DNA of 64,000 nucleotides from Gammaproteobacteria bacterium (GCA_016744065.1 JADGFA010000007.1:44460-108459); one strand, 5' to 3'; shown: positions 27,403 to 37,474, counted from the stretch's first letter. The notes: generated from the letters alone by a model not told the origin. Translations and numbers: made by a program.

Positions 27403-28413
27403 TTACATTTTTGAAGCAGCTTCAAGGTAGCTGGAATCCACTGCACTTTCATAATCTGACCTTGCTTTCGGAATAACACCCTGCTTCACAAAAAAATCAC
27501 CCACTTCTTTAAGGAACTTCTGTGTGCCGCCACCCAGCCACTTTTTACTTAACTGTTCTTTAATGTTGGGAAATTTAAATCCAGCCATTGTTTTTTTACC
27601 GGCTTCAATATCCATACCCGCTGCTTTAGCAATCACTGGCAACATATTCGCTGATCCATTGGCAGCAAATTTCGCATTCATATCAGCTGTAACCTTAAGA
27701 AACTTTGCCAGTAAATCAGGGTTTTCCTGAGCCCATTGCGATGACACTGTCGTTGCATCAAACACCTGTATTCCCAGCTTTTCTTTTTCTGCACCGCTCA
27801 TAAGTACATTGCCATGCTCTTTCATACGAAGCAAAGCGCCTCCCCAGCCACAGACCATATCCAGATTACCGTTAGCAAACGCAGCAGCACTATCTGCGGG
27901 TGCCATATCTACAATTTTCATGGTTGAGGTATTTACACCCAGGTGCTGCATCTGTTTTAAGAAGCCATAATGAACAGCCGTGCCAAGTGGAATAGCAATC
28001 TGCTTGCCTTCAAGCTCCTTTGCATTTTCCTTATCTATTTCAAGGCTGGAACGAACCACACAGTTATCGTTCTCTGAATAAGAGACAGCAACATCAACCA
28101 CCTGTAGATCCTGCCCGGCTGATGCGGCAATAACGAAGGGGGGGATACCCTGAGAGAAAGATATCTGTACATCACCCGATGCCATTGCTGCTGACATGGC
28201 CGTGCCTGCATCAAAAGAGACCCATTTAACACTTACACCAAGCTCTTTATCATAAATTTTCTTCACCTGGGCAAACTGACTTGGTGTCGGCCATTCAAGA
28301 AAATAAGCTACGGTTAGCGCGTCTGCCCGAGCTGTCGATGCATACATGAGTGATAGTGAGGTAATAACCGAGATAACATAAATATTACGTAATAAAGATT
28401 TAACTAAGTTCAT
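27403..28413 (-). CDS. tauA: Taurine-type periplasmic binding protein
   Basis: The chosen start ATG 28413 gives a 336-residue precursor with a signal peptide ending near ARA. The frame is open to 28452 but that would place 13 residues ahead of the signal. The mature protein has VAYFLEWPTPSQFAQVKKIY, FDAGTAMSAAMASGDVQI and FSQGIPPFVIAASAGQDL, closely like TauA proteins. It binds taurine or a related sulfonate in the periplasm. No taurine dioxygenase or transaminase is present in the window; downstream sulfite could be oxidised by SoeABC encoded 11 kb away (inference). Confidence 0.9.
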   Translation of the reverse strand: MNLVKSLLRNIYVISVITSLSLMYASTARADALTVAYFLEWPTPSQFAQVKKIYDKELGVSVKWVSFDAGTAMSAAMASGDVQISFSQGIPPFVIAASAGQDLQVVDVAVSYSENDNCVVRSSLEIDKENAKELEGKQIAIPLGTAVHYGFLKQMQHLGVNTSTMKIVDMAPADSAAAFANGNLDMVCGWGGALLRMKEHGNVLMSGAEKEKLGIQVFDATTVSSQWAQENPDLLAKFLKVTADMNAKFAANGSANMLPVIAKAAGMDIEAGKKTMAGFKFPNIKEQLSKKWLGGGTQKFLKEVGDFFVKQGVIPKARSDYESAVDSSYLEAASKM

Positions 28414-28500
28414 ATTAAGACTTTCTAGTTTAATAAAATAATTTTTATACATATTACATGAAAAAGTTTTAAAACCTTACTTATTAAGTATATTCGCGGC

Positions 28501-29727
28501 CTATTTCTTACATAAGCCGGATATACCCCATAATAATAACCCAACGAAGAGCAGGAGCATCTGTAACGAGGCATACGCGGTTATACTCTGTGGGAGTGAT
28601 GGCAGCATCAAACCTGCCACAAGCCCCGACATCATTATTTGTGAAAAACTCTGAACCGCAGAGGCAGCACCCCTGTTATCTGGAAAACAGTCTAATGCCA
28701 ATATTCCTAACCCCGGCATAGATAACGCTACACCAAACGCATATATAACAATGGGCGCAATTACCCATATTGGTTCAGGTAGAAATAGACTCATCTGAAT
28801 AGAGTTTGCATGAAAACCACTGGAATGCATAACATTAACAATCATGCCAATAAACATAATAACAAATGCCAGATTAATCATTTTCACGCTTGACCAATGA
28901 CGAGTCAGTTTACCCGCTAAAAAAGAACCCGCGATAATACCCGCTGTCATGGGCACAAACTGTATCCAGAAATCTGTGCTTTCTAATAACAGAAAATCAA
29001 ACATCACTGTAGGGGCTCCTGCAATATAAATAAACAGCCCAGCGAAACTAAATCCCAATGAGCTTACAATAGCCAGGAAACGAATGTGCAATAACGTTTG
29101 CAGGTAAACTCGCAGCACATGAAACGGATGAAAAGACTGTTGTCTGGATTTATCTAATGTTTCATTCAGCATAAAGCTGGATAACAACAACATGGTGACA
29201 CCATAAATACATAAAAAATAAAATATGCTGCGCCAGCCGAATAACTCATGTAACAAACCACCAATGACTGGCGCGATCGCCGGTGCCAGCGCAAATAACA
29301 TCAGCACATAAGCCATAACACGCTGCGAACTTTTACTATCATAAACATCTCGCACCATTGCACGGCCAGCAACAAGCCCCCCACTTGCAGCTACACCCTG
29401 GAAGACACGAAATAGTAAAAATTCAGAATAATCAGTCGCTAACGCACAGCCCAGCGATGCAATTGAATAAAAAAAAAGAGATCCCGAAATAATATGCTTA
29501 CGACCTAGCCGGTCAGATAATGGCCCCCAGAACAAACTGGATATAGCTGTTGCTATCATATAAAAAGCAATCGACTGGGAAAGCTGCACCCTGCTACTAT
29601 CAAATTCAGCCTCAATGGAGGGAAATGATGGAAGATAAGTATCAATGCTAAATGGCCCTATCATCGAAACAAATGCCACGATCACGACCATTGCATATAA
29701 ATAACGATCAGATTTCACTAAACCCAC
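28501..29727 (-). CDS. Bcr/CflA family multidrug efflux transporter (MFS)
   Basis: The 408-residue protein has twelve predicted membrane helices and the Bcr/CflA start GPFSIDTYLPSFP, the MFS motif WGPLSDRLGRKHII, and LVAGRAMVRDVYD. Such proteins export drugs or small metabolites with proton exchange; the substrate is not known. It ends 88 bases from the tauA start on the same strand. It lies upstream of tauABC in transcription but a promoter could occupy the gap. Confidence 0.92.
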   Translation of the reverse strand: MGLVKSDRYLYAMVVIVAFVSMIGPFSIDTYLPSFPSIEAEFDSSRVQLSQSIAFYMIATAISSLFWGPLSDRLGRKHIISGSLFFYSIASLGCALATDYSEFLLFRVFQGVAASGGLVAGRAMVRDVYDSKSSQRVMAYVLMLFALAPAIAPVIGGLLHELFGWRSIFYFLCIYGVTMLLLSSFMLNETLDKSRQQSFHPFHVLRVYLQTLLHIRFLAIVSSLGFSFAGLFIYIAGAPTVMFDFLLLESTDFWIQFVPMTAGIIAGSFLAGKLTRHWSSVKMINLAFVIMFIGMIVNVMHSSGFHANSIQMSLFLPEPIWVIAPIVIYAFGVALSMPGLGILALDCFPDNRGAASAVQSFSQIMMSGLVAGLMLPSLPQSITAYASLQMLLLFVGLLLWGISGLCKK

Positions 29728-30006
29728 TTAATAGATATGAAAGAATAAAAACAATTATATAAGGATAAATATCAGGAAAACATAAAGATCAAAATAATTT
29801 ATCTGATGCTCTAAACCAAGTCTAACAGTTACACCTGAAAAAGCATTGTATATCTTCCGCAAGTAATAACTTCACATTATTTTAAATTTTTAACCCTCTA
29901 TAAATACCGCTTTGTGCTTTTTGATCCAGCACTCCTGCCCCCGAAACAAGTGGGCATAGTGTAAACTACCAACTTAAATCAATATTTTTATGCCGAGGGG
30001 GGAGAA

Positions 30007-30357
30007 ATGAACTTCGAAGACATGTCAGAGAAAGAAATCCTGAGTATAGCCAATCCCATTATGGACAATTTGATGGATGCATCTACAGAAATAGATCATG
30101 AAAAACATATAAAAAATTACACCGAAAGGATGAAAAAAATTACAACTAAAGAATACCTCCAGAAAGTGTGTGAAAAATACCAGGCTGAAAAAGGTTTTTT
30201 CTCTGAACGTAAATTTGTTGCCGTATTTAAACGCCCTACATCAGTAGCTATTATCTGGAAGCAGTCATTTACAAAAGCCAAAGGTGAGTTTGTAGCTGAA
30301 ATGGTTTTAGTTTATAAAAACGGCAAATACCTTTGTGATCATGCAATGGTGTTTTAA
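30007..30357 (+). CDS. Hypothetical protein, small cytoplasmic
   Basis: The 116-residue protein starts at ATG 30007 right after a strong GAGGGGGGAG ribosome binding site. It has a helical N-terminal half and a beta-rich C-terminal half (FVAVFKRPTSVAIIWKQSF, EFVAEMVLVYKNGKY), a pattern like small NTF2/SnoaL-type folds. I do not recognise a named family. It has no signal peptide or membrane segment and stands alone. Confidence 0.7.
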   Translation: MNFEDMSEKEILSIANPIMDNLMDASTEIDHEKHIKNYTERMKKITTKEYLQKVCEKYQAEKGFFSERKFVAVFKRPTSVAIIWKQSFTKAKGEFVAEMVLVYKNGKYLCDHAMVF

Positions 30358-30410
30358 AAACGCAAGAAAATTACCCAATCATCGTTTTAGTCTCCTCTTT
30401 CAAAGGTTCA

Positions 30411-30611
30411 TTACTCAAAATATAAGTAAATCTGTAGAAAACCAGAGAAAAGTAGAGTTTTCACAAAATTGACTCTAGAATAACAAAACCAATCAGAGAA
30501 ATGCCCGCCACATCGCTTTTCTTTAGTTTTGATAATCACTGCTGACAGCATTATCACTAAACACAAGAGAAAAAATAAATAAGGTACAATTAAACTCTGA
30601 ACTATAATCAT
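30411..30611 (-). CDS. Possible small membrane protein
   Basis: An open frame of 66 codons gives one clear hydrophobic helix (about residues 5-28) followed by KTKEKRCGG and a second partly hydrophobic stretch. No convincing ribosome binding site precedes ATG 30611. It could be a real small membrane protein or a chance frame in an AT-rich gap. Confidence 0.22.
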   Translation of the reverse strand: MIIVQSLIVPYLFFLLCLVIMLSAVIIKTKEKRCGGHFSDWFCYSRVNFVKTLLFSGFLQIYLYFE

Positions 30612-30698
30612 CGTACTGATTATTTAACCTGACAACTAAGTTAATCTGAGACAATAATATGCCAATGATTAAATCATTACGTACCCTGGAGTATTAAT

Positions 30699-31034
30699 AT
30701 GAGCAGTAAACTTCATAACATTAAGGAGCGTGCGCTCAGCACTGAATACTCTAAATGGAGCAATGTTTCATCTACAATTTTTCTTACTATAATGTGCCTG
30801 GGAATGGTGGCTAGTGTTTGGTATCTATATATTTCAGCAGAAAGCATTGAATGCTACAAAGGCTTTATATATATGACGATAGCATGGATAGTTGTAGAGC
30901 TTATACTTATTGCATATATGTTTAAATTTAATAATATTCCATGCTTCGCCAGAAACGCCATTAGTTTAATTATAGCTTTTTCAAATATCTGGTTTGGTTT
31001 ACTGGTATTTAGTTTAAAGCCATGCGGCACATAG
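30699..31034 (+). CDS. Small membrane protein of unknown function
   Basis: The 111-residue protein has three hydrophobic helices at about 26-46, 58-77 and 86-105, with a soluble charged N-terminus. ATG 30699 follows GGAG at suitable spacing. The inverted repeat AATGATT-a-AATCATT (30664-30678) upstream could be an operator. No family recognised. Confidence 0.65.
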   Translation: MSSKLHNIKERALSTEYSKWSNVSSTIFLTIMCLGMVASVWYLYISAESIECYKGFIYMTIAWIVVELILIAYMFKFNNIPCFARNAISLIIAFSNIWFGLLVFSLKPCGT

Positions 31035-31045
31035 CTGACATAGTC

Positions 31046-31091
31046 AGGGCAACACTTATTCTCCCCTCCCTGTTAGCCCTGTCTATTTTTT
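31046..31091 (+). terminator. Possible terminator after the small membrane protein gene
   Basis: AGGGC-AACA (31046-31054) pairs with TGTT-A-GCCCT (31071-31080) around a pyrimidine-rich loop, with a one-base bulge. A T-rich run follows (31084-31091). Confidence 0.4.
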
Positions 31092-31202
31092 GAAATAATT
31101 TAAATTTTGTGATCCACTTTTATCATCGGCTCGGGCACTAATAACGCCAACATTCTGCTGCACATCTAACTGATCTAAAAACCAGTCATACTCTTCATCC
31201 AT
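31083..31202 (-). pseudogene. Short remnant or very small gene
   Basis: From ATG 31202 a 39-codon frame reads MDEEYDWFLDQLDVQQNVG and on to a KK end. The frame stays protein-like for four codons upstream (REKIRAIL), then meets a stop. The acidic, aromatic composition looks like the end of a real protein rather than random AT-rich DNA. No ribosome binding site is visible. It is best read as a decayed gene. Confidence 0.3.
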
Positions 31203-31504
31203 CAGTATTGCTCTAATTTTTTCCCGTTAGAGGAGAGGACTAGAGCTATTTCATTTACTTCTATTTGTCATCATTTGTTTCATCGCTATAAATTAATTAA
31301 CTGATTATAGTGATGGTAGAAATAGTGTATCCATAACTATACCAAGTGATGTATCTAGAGAAAATAAAACAGAGATATAATCAGTCCTTACCCTGAAAAA
31401 TAGATACGCTTATATCTTTCAAAAACATTAATAAGCTCATGATATATTCATACTTATGTCACATTAAGCTTATAGACTCTACTTTTTATTTTTTAGATGA
31501 AATT

Positions 31505-31957
31505 ATGAATGATAATATATCAGATAATACTCCAGCCTATAAAACCTTTATACTCAATCACGAATGGCACTCTCATATCGTGGGGTTCTTTATAGGCATT
31601 CTCATGATAAGCATTTATTTGTGGATGACATCAGGCATCTTCAACCTGCTTCTGAATCTGTACCACGCCTACCCTGACAACTGGTCCCATGGCGCAGAAA
31701 TAATGATTAAGGATATAGTCACTATTCTCGCGTCACTTGAACTTATCAGAGTATTCCAGACCTATTTATTAATGGGGCGTGTTAAGGTCACATTTATTTT
31801 AGATGTTGCACTGGTTGTTTTAATTGGCGAGTTAATAAGCCTCTGGTACCGAGAATACAGCCCAAATGAAGTTTTTATGAGTGTATTTGTTATCTCTATA
31901 CTGGTAATACTACGAATTATAACAACAAAATTCTCACCGGATTGCAATGAATCCTGA
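31505..31957 (+). CDS. PsiE-like membrane protein (phosphate-starvation-inducible E family)
   Basis: The product of about 150 residues begins MNDNISDNTPAYKTF at ATG 31505; an upstream ATG at 31439 adds an unlikely extension. Four membrane helices are predicted, with VTILASLELIRVFQTYLLMGRV and VTFILDVALVVLIGEL matching the PsiE core. The function of PsiE is not established. The gene stands alone. Confidence 0.75.
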   Translation: MNDNISDNTPAYKTFILNHEWHSHIVGFFIGILMISIYLWMTSGIFNLLLNLYHAYPDNWSHGAEIMIKDIVTILASLELIRVFQTYLLMGRVKVTFILDVALVVLIGELISLWYREYSPNEVFMSVFVISILVILRIITTKFSPDCNES

Positions 31958-32019
31958 TATTAAACTATGTGTATATCTAAGTAAAAACAAACGATAGTTT
32001 AATATCAGGGTTCATTTTT

Positions 32020-32436
32020 TTAAGGAAGATATGCAATTTTCCAATAGCCCTCTAGCATATCAAGCATTTCAGAAAAATTTGACCCTATATCATCCTTAAC
32101 AAAATAACCTGCTATTTGTTGCTTATAGGCCGCTGTAATATCTTCTTCTGATTTAGAGGTTGTTAATACAAAAATAACACTTGATTTCAGTTTTTCGTTA
32201 TTTCTAACCTCAGCAAGAAATTCAAGGCCATTCATTCGAGGCATCTGCAAATCAAGTAAAATAATATAAGGCGAGGTCACTTTTCCTGACTCAAGAATTT
32301 CAATTGCCTCTACACCATCATTGGCTCGCACTATATCATTTGCGATACGCCTTTTACTAAAACTTCTTTCCATACCTAGCGCATCAACATCATCATCCTC
32401 AACCATTAATATAGTTATACTTTCTTCTAAACCCAT
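32020..32436 (-). CDS. Single-domain response regulator (Rcp1-like)
   Basis: The 138-residue protein is a lone receiver domain. The acidic pocket is EDDD (13-16), the phosphorylated residue is D62 in LLDLQMPRMNG, and VLTTSKSEED gives the conserved Thr region. It matches the Rcp1 group, partners of phytochrome-type and PAS kinases. It follows the large kinase by 33 bases and is the likely phosphoacceptor of that kinase, which has no receiver of its own. Confidence 0.93.
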   Translation of the reverse strand: MGLEESITILMVEDDDVDALGMERSFSKRRIANDIVRANDGVEAIEILESGKVTSPYIILLDLQMPRMNGLEFLAEVRNNEKLKSSVIFVLTTSKSEEDITAAYKQQIAGYFVKDDIGSNFSEMLDMLEGYWKIAYLP

Positions 32437-32469
32437 TTTATTTATTCCTTAGATATTAATCATATAAAA

Positions 32470-35400
32470 TCAAAGATCATCTTTTATTTTAGGCCACTTA
32501 ACAACAATGGCTGTGCCACGCCCACCATCTGACTCTATTTCAAGATGACCACCATGATGCACCACCGTTTTATTTACTAGCGCAAGCCCCATCCCACTAC
32601 CTTCAACTTTATCTCTTGACTGTAAGGTTTGAAACATTTCCAAAGCTTTATTATGTAAAGCTGGCGGTATACCAGGCCCATTATCTTGCACCTTTATAAT
32701 ATAAAAACCATCAACTTCACTCATTAAAACAACAATTTCGCCAGAAGACTTATCATGATGCTTAAGCGCATTAGAAATTATATTTCTAATAACCAGTTCA
32801 AATGGTGTTTTTTGAACCCTGATATCAACATCTGGCGCTTCACAACTAAAACCGTCTCGATTACCCTGCAACTCAAAAACATCATTAACTAATTCAGCCA
32901 GGTTAAATGTCTCTAATTCATGCTCCTGCCTACCAATACGAGAATAATCAAGTAAATCATTTAATAAGTTTATCATCCGCTTACTGCGGCTTTTTAATAA
33001 AAACAAATGCTCTTTAGATTCATCCGGCAAAATATCCTGACAATCTTCTTCTAACCAGGTGACAAGCTGACTAATTCCATTAAGTGGAGACTTAAGATCA
33101 TGAGATGCTACATATGCAAATTGATCTAACTCAGCATTAGCTTCCTGTAATTTTAAAATCTTGCCAGATAACTCATCACGTATTACAGCCAGATTTTTTA
33201 TATTATTTTTATTTTCAGTTATCTCTGTTCTAATTGAAACATAACTTTCCAGGCGCCCATTCTTGGAAAAAAAGGGAACAATTGTTGTTTTAACCCAATA
33301 AAGTTTTCCGTTTTTTGCCTTATTACAAATGTCGCCTTTCCAGGTATTTCCACGAGAAATAGTTTGGTACATCATTTTAAAAAACTGAAGTCCATGATGC
33401 CCCGAGTTCAGTATACGATGGTTATTACCAACAAGCTCTTCTTTGCTATACTGACTTATATTTATAAAACTTTTATTAACATACAAAATGGTACCCTGGA
33501 CATCAGTGATAGATACAATTGCATGTTCATCCATAGCATTTTTTTGCTGTAGCAATTCTTTATCATTAGCCTCTTTATTTACCAGCATATTATGAAAGCT
33601 TCTCGCTAGCACACCAACCTCATCTAAGGAGTCTATCGGTAGCTCGCCTATTTCACCCGTACGCCCATAACGCACCATTTCACTAGCCGTTTTCTGCAAT
33701 GAAGCAGATAGCCTTCTACTAACTATTATTGCCAGCGCCAATGACATAATCGAAAGAGAAAAACCTAACAACAAACTACGATACATGAAGGTATTTAATT
33801 GAGCCTGAACCGCACGTTCATCCAGCCTGATAAAAAGCCTTAAAACAGCTTCAATTCCCGACAGTTTTAAATGTAGCGTTTGATAGTACCCCTTAGCCTC
33901 ATCATTCCCTTCGCCTCTAACTTCAATATGATCTATATTGTTTTCAATAATAAGGTTTAAAGCAGGAAATTTATCCTGTAATTTTTTTATATTTTCCTCA
34001 TCACTGATGTCATTACTATAAATTATATCTCCATCTTGATTTGCTATATATATTTTCTGACCAACCAGATCATTTAACTTTAATTTTCTTAACCCTTCTC
34101 CCAAATTTAACTGTAGATTTAATGCGCCAAAATACTCCCCTGTTTTTCCATTAAAAACAGGGGCTATTAAGTCAAGAGCAGATTCACTACTATTAAAATC
34201 TTTCTTAAACAAGTTATGATCATAGAAAGAAACCTTATCCTGATTTTCATCATGATCAAAAAAGAACAGTTTATTTACAGCTAAAAGCCTGGATTCCGGC
34301 ACAACATACACATTATCACCTTCCCTGTAGGACTTAACCAGCTCCATGCTATTTGAATTTTTTATATATCGAATATTTTTATAGTTTTGATCTCCTTTCA
34401 TTATTTCTGAAAAAATAATACTTAGCCTGTCAAACCATAATTTATAATCTTTATGATCATTATTTTTATCTGCCTGAACAATCCCCTGAATCGGAGGCGT
34501 ATGACTTAAGAAAATAATATCACCCTCTGCACGTCGATAAATATCATTGACCAACGATTCAATAAATCCTCCGTGTATTGCTAACTCTTTTAATCTCCTA
34601 TCATTTGTTAACTTTTTTGTATCAACATAAAAAACACCACTAACTAGCAGGGTAATAACAATCGCTATTATAAATGTGAAACCCGATATATAAACAACCT
34701 GCGGATACTTTGCTACACCAACTTCAAGAAAGTCTTTTCTTAACTCCTTTGATGGTAAATAACTTAAATAATCTTCATCCTGATCATTTTTTATATTCTT
34801 ATCAGATACAGAGTCATCATCGACTAAACTGATATTTTTTAATAAACTAAACAATAACCCTATCACTATTATTAAATATGCGACTATTTTTAAGCCATGG
34901 GCAATATTAAAATGATTATCAAACAAGGCAATAGAACCGAAACTCATATGCAACTGGGTTGCCACTTCAGGAATCAGGCTAAGCAAAAGAGCAAATTTTA
35001 AGGCAGTGTGTTTACGTTGATACCAAATCCAGACCAGTACACCTGAAAAGATAAAGAAAGCGAGTGGGACAATATCATAAGGGCGTGTAACAAAGGCATT
35101 AGAAAAGGTTGTTTGCGGTAACTGTTGACTAGTGGATGCAACAATAACCGATAAAACCGCACCAAAAACAAAAATGACACTAATAAAAACCAGGGTTTTT
35201 ACACCATAAATTACATTCTTATCAGCTTTGTTATTTTGCTGCCCACCCCACAATGACGGTCTGGTCAACCACAAACTTAAAGAAACACCAAGCATCATTA
35301 TACTGGCATTAAATATTCGTGAAAAAGCCCAGGTAAAGGGAATAAAATCAGCATTTGGCACATTAGCAGATATAATGCGTGTAGCGGCCAACGTATGGAA

Positions 35401-35730
35401 TGCATCTGTTATTCCAGCACATAAAAGCGCCAGACCAATTATTGCTACCGATATATCTCTGTATCTATAATAATGTAAATACGAGGCAAAACCAGCAATC
35501 AACGCCAGAATAACCGCTGACCACTCCAAAAGAACATGATGAAGCGCACCAGCCAGTGCAAAAAACTGATCATCGCTACTAATTGTTTCAAAACTATTGG
35601 CATTATGCTTTAAAGCAACAGGTTTTGATGAAAAATCAAAACCTAACTGGTTCAAAACATAAGGCAATATGCTAACAATTAGAACAATTAAAAATAATTT
35701 CCAGGAAAATTGCGGTTTTATTAATTTCAT
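32470..35730 (-). CDS. Large membrane histidine kinase with N-terminal membrane sensor, HAMP and PAS
   Basis: The 1086-residue protein has, in order: an N-terminal block of about seven membrane helices (up to about 300) resembling the MASE3 type with DAFHTLAA; a helix near 350; a periplasmic sensor of about 280 residues, probably a Cache fold; a helix near 650; HAMP; PAS (about 740-850, with GTILYVNKSFINISQYSKEE); a HisKA domain with H877 in SHDLKSPLNG; and an ATPase domain with NALKHH, DNGPGIP and GMGLALV. The input signal is unknown. It lies between the EAL segment and its probable receiver in one operon. Confidence 0.92.
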   Translation of the reverse strand: MKLIKPQFSWKLFLIVLIVSILPYVLNQLGFDFSSKPVALKHNANSFETISSDDQFFALAGALHHVLLEWSAVILALIAGFASYLHYYRYRDISVAIIGLALLCAGITDAFHTLAATRIISANVPNADFIPFTWAFSRIFNASIMMLGVSLSLWLTRPSLWGGQQNNKADKNVIYGVKTLVFISVIFVFGAVLSVIVASTSQQLPQTTFSNAFVTRPYDIVPLAFFIFSGVLVWIWYQRKHTALKFALLLSLIPEVATQLHMSFGSIALFDNHFNIAHGLKIVAYLIIVIGLLFSLLKNISLVDDDSVSDKNIKNDQDEDYLSYLPSKELRKDFLEVGVAKYPQVVYISGFTFIIAIVITLLVSGVFYVDTKKLTNDRRLKELAIHGGFIESLVNDIYRRAEGDIIFLSHTPPIQGIVQADKNNDHKDYKLWFDRLSIIFSEIMKGDQNYKNIRYIKNSNSMELVKSYREGDNVYVVPESRLLAVNKLFFFDHDENQDKVSFYDHNLFKKDFNSSESALDLIAPVFNGKTGEYFGALNLQLNLGEGLRKLKLNDLVGQKIYIANQDGDIIYSNDISDEENIKKLQDKFPALNLIIENNIDHIEVRGEGNDEAKGYYQTLHLKLSGIEAVLRLFIRLDERAVQAQLNTFMYRSLLLGFSLSIMSLALAIIVSRRLSASLQKTASEMVRYGRTGEIGELPIDSLDEVGVLARSFHNMLVNKEANDKELLQQKNAMDEHAIVSITDVQGTILYVNKSFINISQYSKEELVGNNHRILNSGHHGLQFFKMMYQTISRGNTWKGDICNKAKNGKLYWVKTTIVPFFSKNGRLESYVSIRTEITENKNNIKNLAVIRDELSGKILKLQEANAELDQFAYVASHDLKSPLNGISQLVTWLEEDCQDILPDESKEHLFLLKSRSKRMINLLNDLLDYSRIGRQEHELETFNLAELVNDVFELQGNRDGFSCEAPDVDIRVQKTPFELVIRNIISNALKHHDKSSGEIVVLMSEVDGFYIIKVQDNGPGIPPALHNKALEMFQTLQSRDKVEGSGMGLALVNKTVVHHGGHLEIESDGGRGTAIVVKWPKIKDDL

Positions 35731-35740
35731 TTTTATACTA

Positions 35741-36553
35741 CTAATCGCTTTTCTTTAATACACACTCATCTGATAAAAAATCACCCGCTTTAAACACCTC
35801 AACTTCACTTGCTGGCAATGGTTTCGATAAATAATAACCCTGAAGTCGTTCAATATTTAAAGACTGACAAAAAGTTAAATGCTCCTGTGTTTCCAGACCT
35901 TCTGCCACAACATTTAGTTTTAAATAATGCAACATAACCACCAAACCACAAATTAACCTATTACTAAAGTCATTCCCATCTATTGTCGGCATTAATGACT
36001 TATCTATTTTTACCGTATCAATTGGAAAGCTATGCAAATGAGACAATGAAGAAAACCCGGTACCAAAATCATCAAGTGCAATTTTGCACCCAAGCCGACT
36101 AATTTCAGTTATTTTTTGTTTGTTTTTTTCTGAATTATCCAGAAGTGCCGTTTCGGTTAATTCAAACTCAATCGTTTCTGCACTAATTCCATATTCAGAC
36201 AAGCAGTACTTAATATGAGGGATAAGCTGCTCATCTAATAACTGTATTGGCGACAAGTTGATTGCCATTGTTAAATTTTGACTGCTCTTCTTCCTCCAAC
36301 TTGAAATTTGTCGACATGCTTGCTCAATAACCCAAAGCCCAATTGAGTTAATTAACTTACTTTCTTCTGCAATAGGGATAAACTCATCTGGGCTAATAAC
36401 CCCACTTTCACAATGCCAGCGTAACAGCGCTTCAAAACCGCAAATTGTTTTTGTCTTGCCATTTAAAACAGGCTGATAGTGCAGCTCTAACTGGTTTTTG
36501 GATATTGCTTCCTTTAGATCATTTTTTATTTTATAGCGGCTTAAAAACTGGCG
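35741..36553 (-). pseudogene. EAL domain segment separated from its GGDEF part by an in-frame stop
   Basis: The reading frame continues that of the upstream REC-GGDEF gene after its TAA (36554-36556), with no shift and no further stop. It encodes a whole EAL phosphodiesterase domain: LHYQPVLNG, FEALLRW (the EAL motif), NLSPIQLL, ELTETAL, DDFGTGFSSLSHL and VVAEGLET are all present. The catalytic residues look intact. An internal ATG at 36268 could start a shorter product, but it would lack the EAL motif itself. The segment is therefore a split gene product or pseudogene; translation by readthrough is possible but not shown. Confidence 0.85.
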
Positions 36554-37474
36554 TTACATTTCATCTTCAAAAAATGCCATTTGATTTCTACCCAGATTTT
36601 TAGCTTTATACATCGCTATATCTGCTCGCTTAAATATTTCAGTAGCGCTATTTGAACTGTCTGGATAGATAGATATACCAATACTGGCTGCCATATCAAT
36701 ACAGGCCTCACCTATAACAAAAGGAGGTTCTAATATTTTTAATATTCTTAATGCAACACTTTCTACTTCACCAACCTGCTTAATATGATTTAATATAATC
36801 GCAAATTCATCACCACCAAGACGAGAAAATAACTCCCCTCCCCTTAAACAGGTATATATTCTTTTTACAACCATTTGTAATAATTTATCACCAACATCAT
36901 GACCATGAGTATCATTTACATATTTGAAATGATCCAGATCAAACAGTATTAGTGCAATTTTATATTCTTTTCGATTGTTGTTTAAAATAATACGCTTTAA
37001 AGAGTCATCGAAGAGATAACGATTTGCGAGTTTAGTTAGATCATCCTGCTCTGCTAGCTGCTTTACTTTAAAATAGCTTTCCTTTAGCTTCTGTTCCATA
37101 TCAAATCGAGCTTTAGCACCTAGAATTGCTCGACGCAATCGATAACCCGTTATATCCGATTTTGCAATAAAATCCTGTGCTCCTGCCTGTAAACATTCCA
37201 TGGCAAGCTCTTCATCCTCAGAAGTACTCATCATGATAATCGCACTGCTTTTTTTTAAGTTTTCACTGCGCACTTCATGTAATAACTCCAGTCCATTTCT
37301 CTGGGGCATATTGTAATCAAGTAAAATGGCATCGAAACAATTTTTCTGTAACGCTGATGCTGCTGAATCTACATTTTCTACCTCAGTCACTTCACACTTA
37401 GTATCGCTCCTTCTCAGTGCACGTTTAATGTGCGTTCTATCAACCTGATCATCATCGACAATTAATATTTCCAT
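36554..37474 (-). CDS. Response regulator with GGDEF diguanylate cyclase domain
   Basis: The 306-residue product has a receiver domain (pocket D7-D9, phosphorylated D53) and a GGDEF domain (about 140-302) with the intact signature GGDEF at 220-224. It would make c-di-GMP when phosphorylated. It ends MAFFEDEM at a TAA, exactly where related proteins continue into a linker and EAL domain, and the EAL domain follows in the same frame. It is the first gene of the signalling operon. Confidence 0.93.
   Translation of the reverse strand: MEILIVDDDQVDRTHIKRALRRSDTKCEVTEVENVDSAASALQKNCFDAILLDYNMPQRNGLELLHEVRSENLKKSSAIIMMSTSEDEELAMECLQAGAQDFIAKSDITGYRLRRAILGAKARFDMEQKLKESYFKVKQLAEQDDLTKLANRYLFDDSLKRIILNNNRKEYKIALILFDLDHFKYVNDTHGHDVGDKLLQMVVKRIYTCLRGGELFSRLGGDEFAIILNHIKQVGEVESVALRILKILEPPFVIGEACIDMAASIGISIYPDSSNSATEIFKRADIAMYKAKNLGRNQMAFFEDEM

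Larger units (their letters stand above)
31035..31438. other. 404-base gap without an intact gene
   Basis: This stretch holds a possible terminator and a short open remnant on the minus strand, both listed separately. The remainder (about 31203-31438) is AT-rich, with no frame, repeat or promoter that I can support. Confidence 0.5.
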
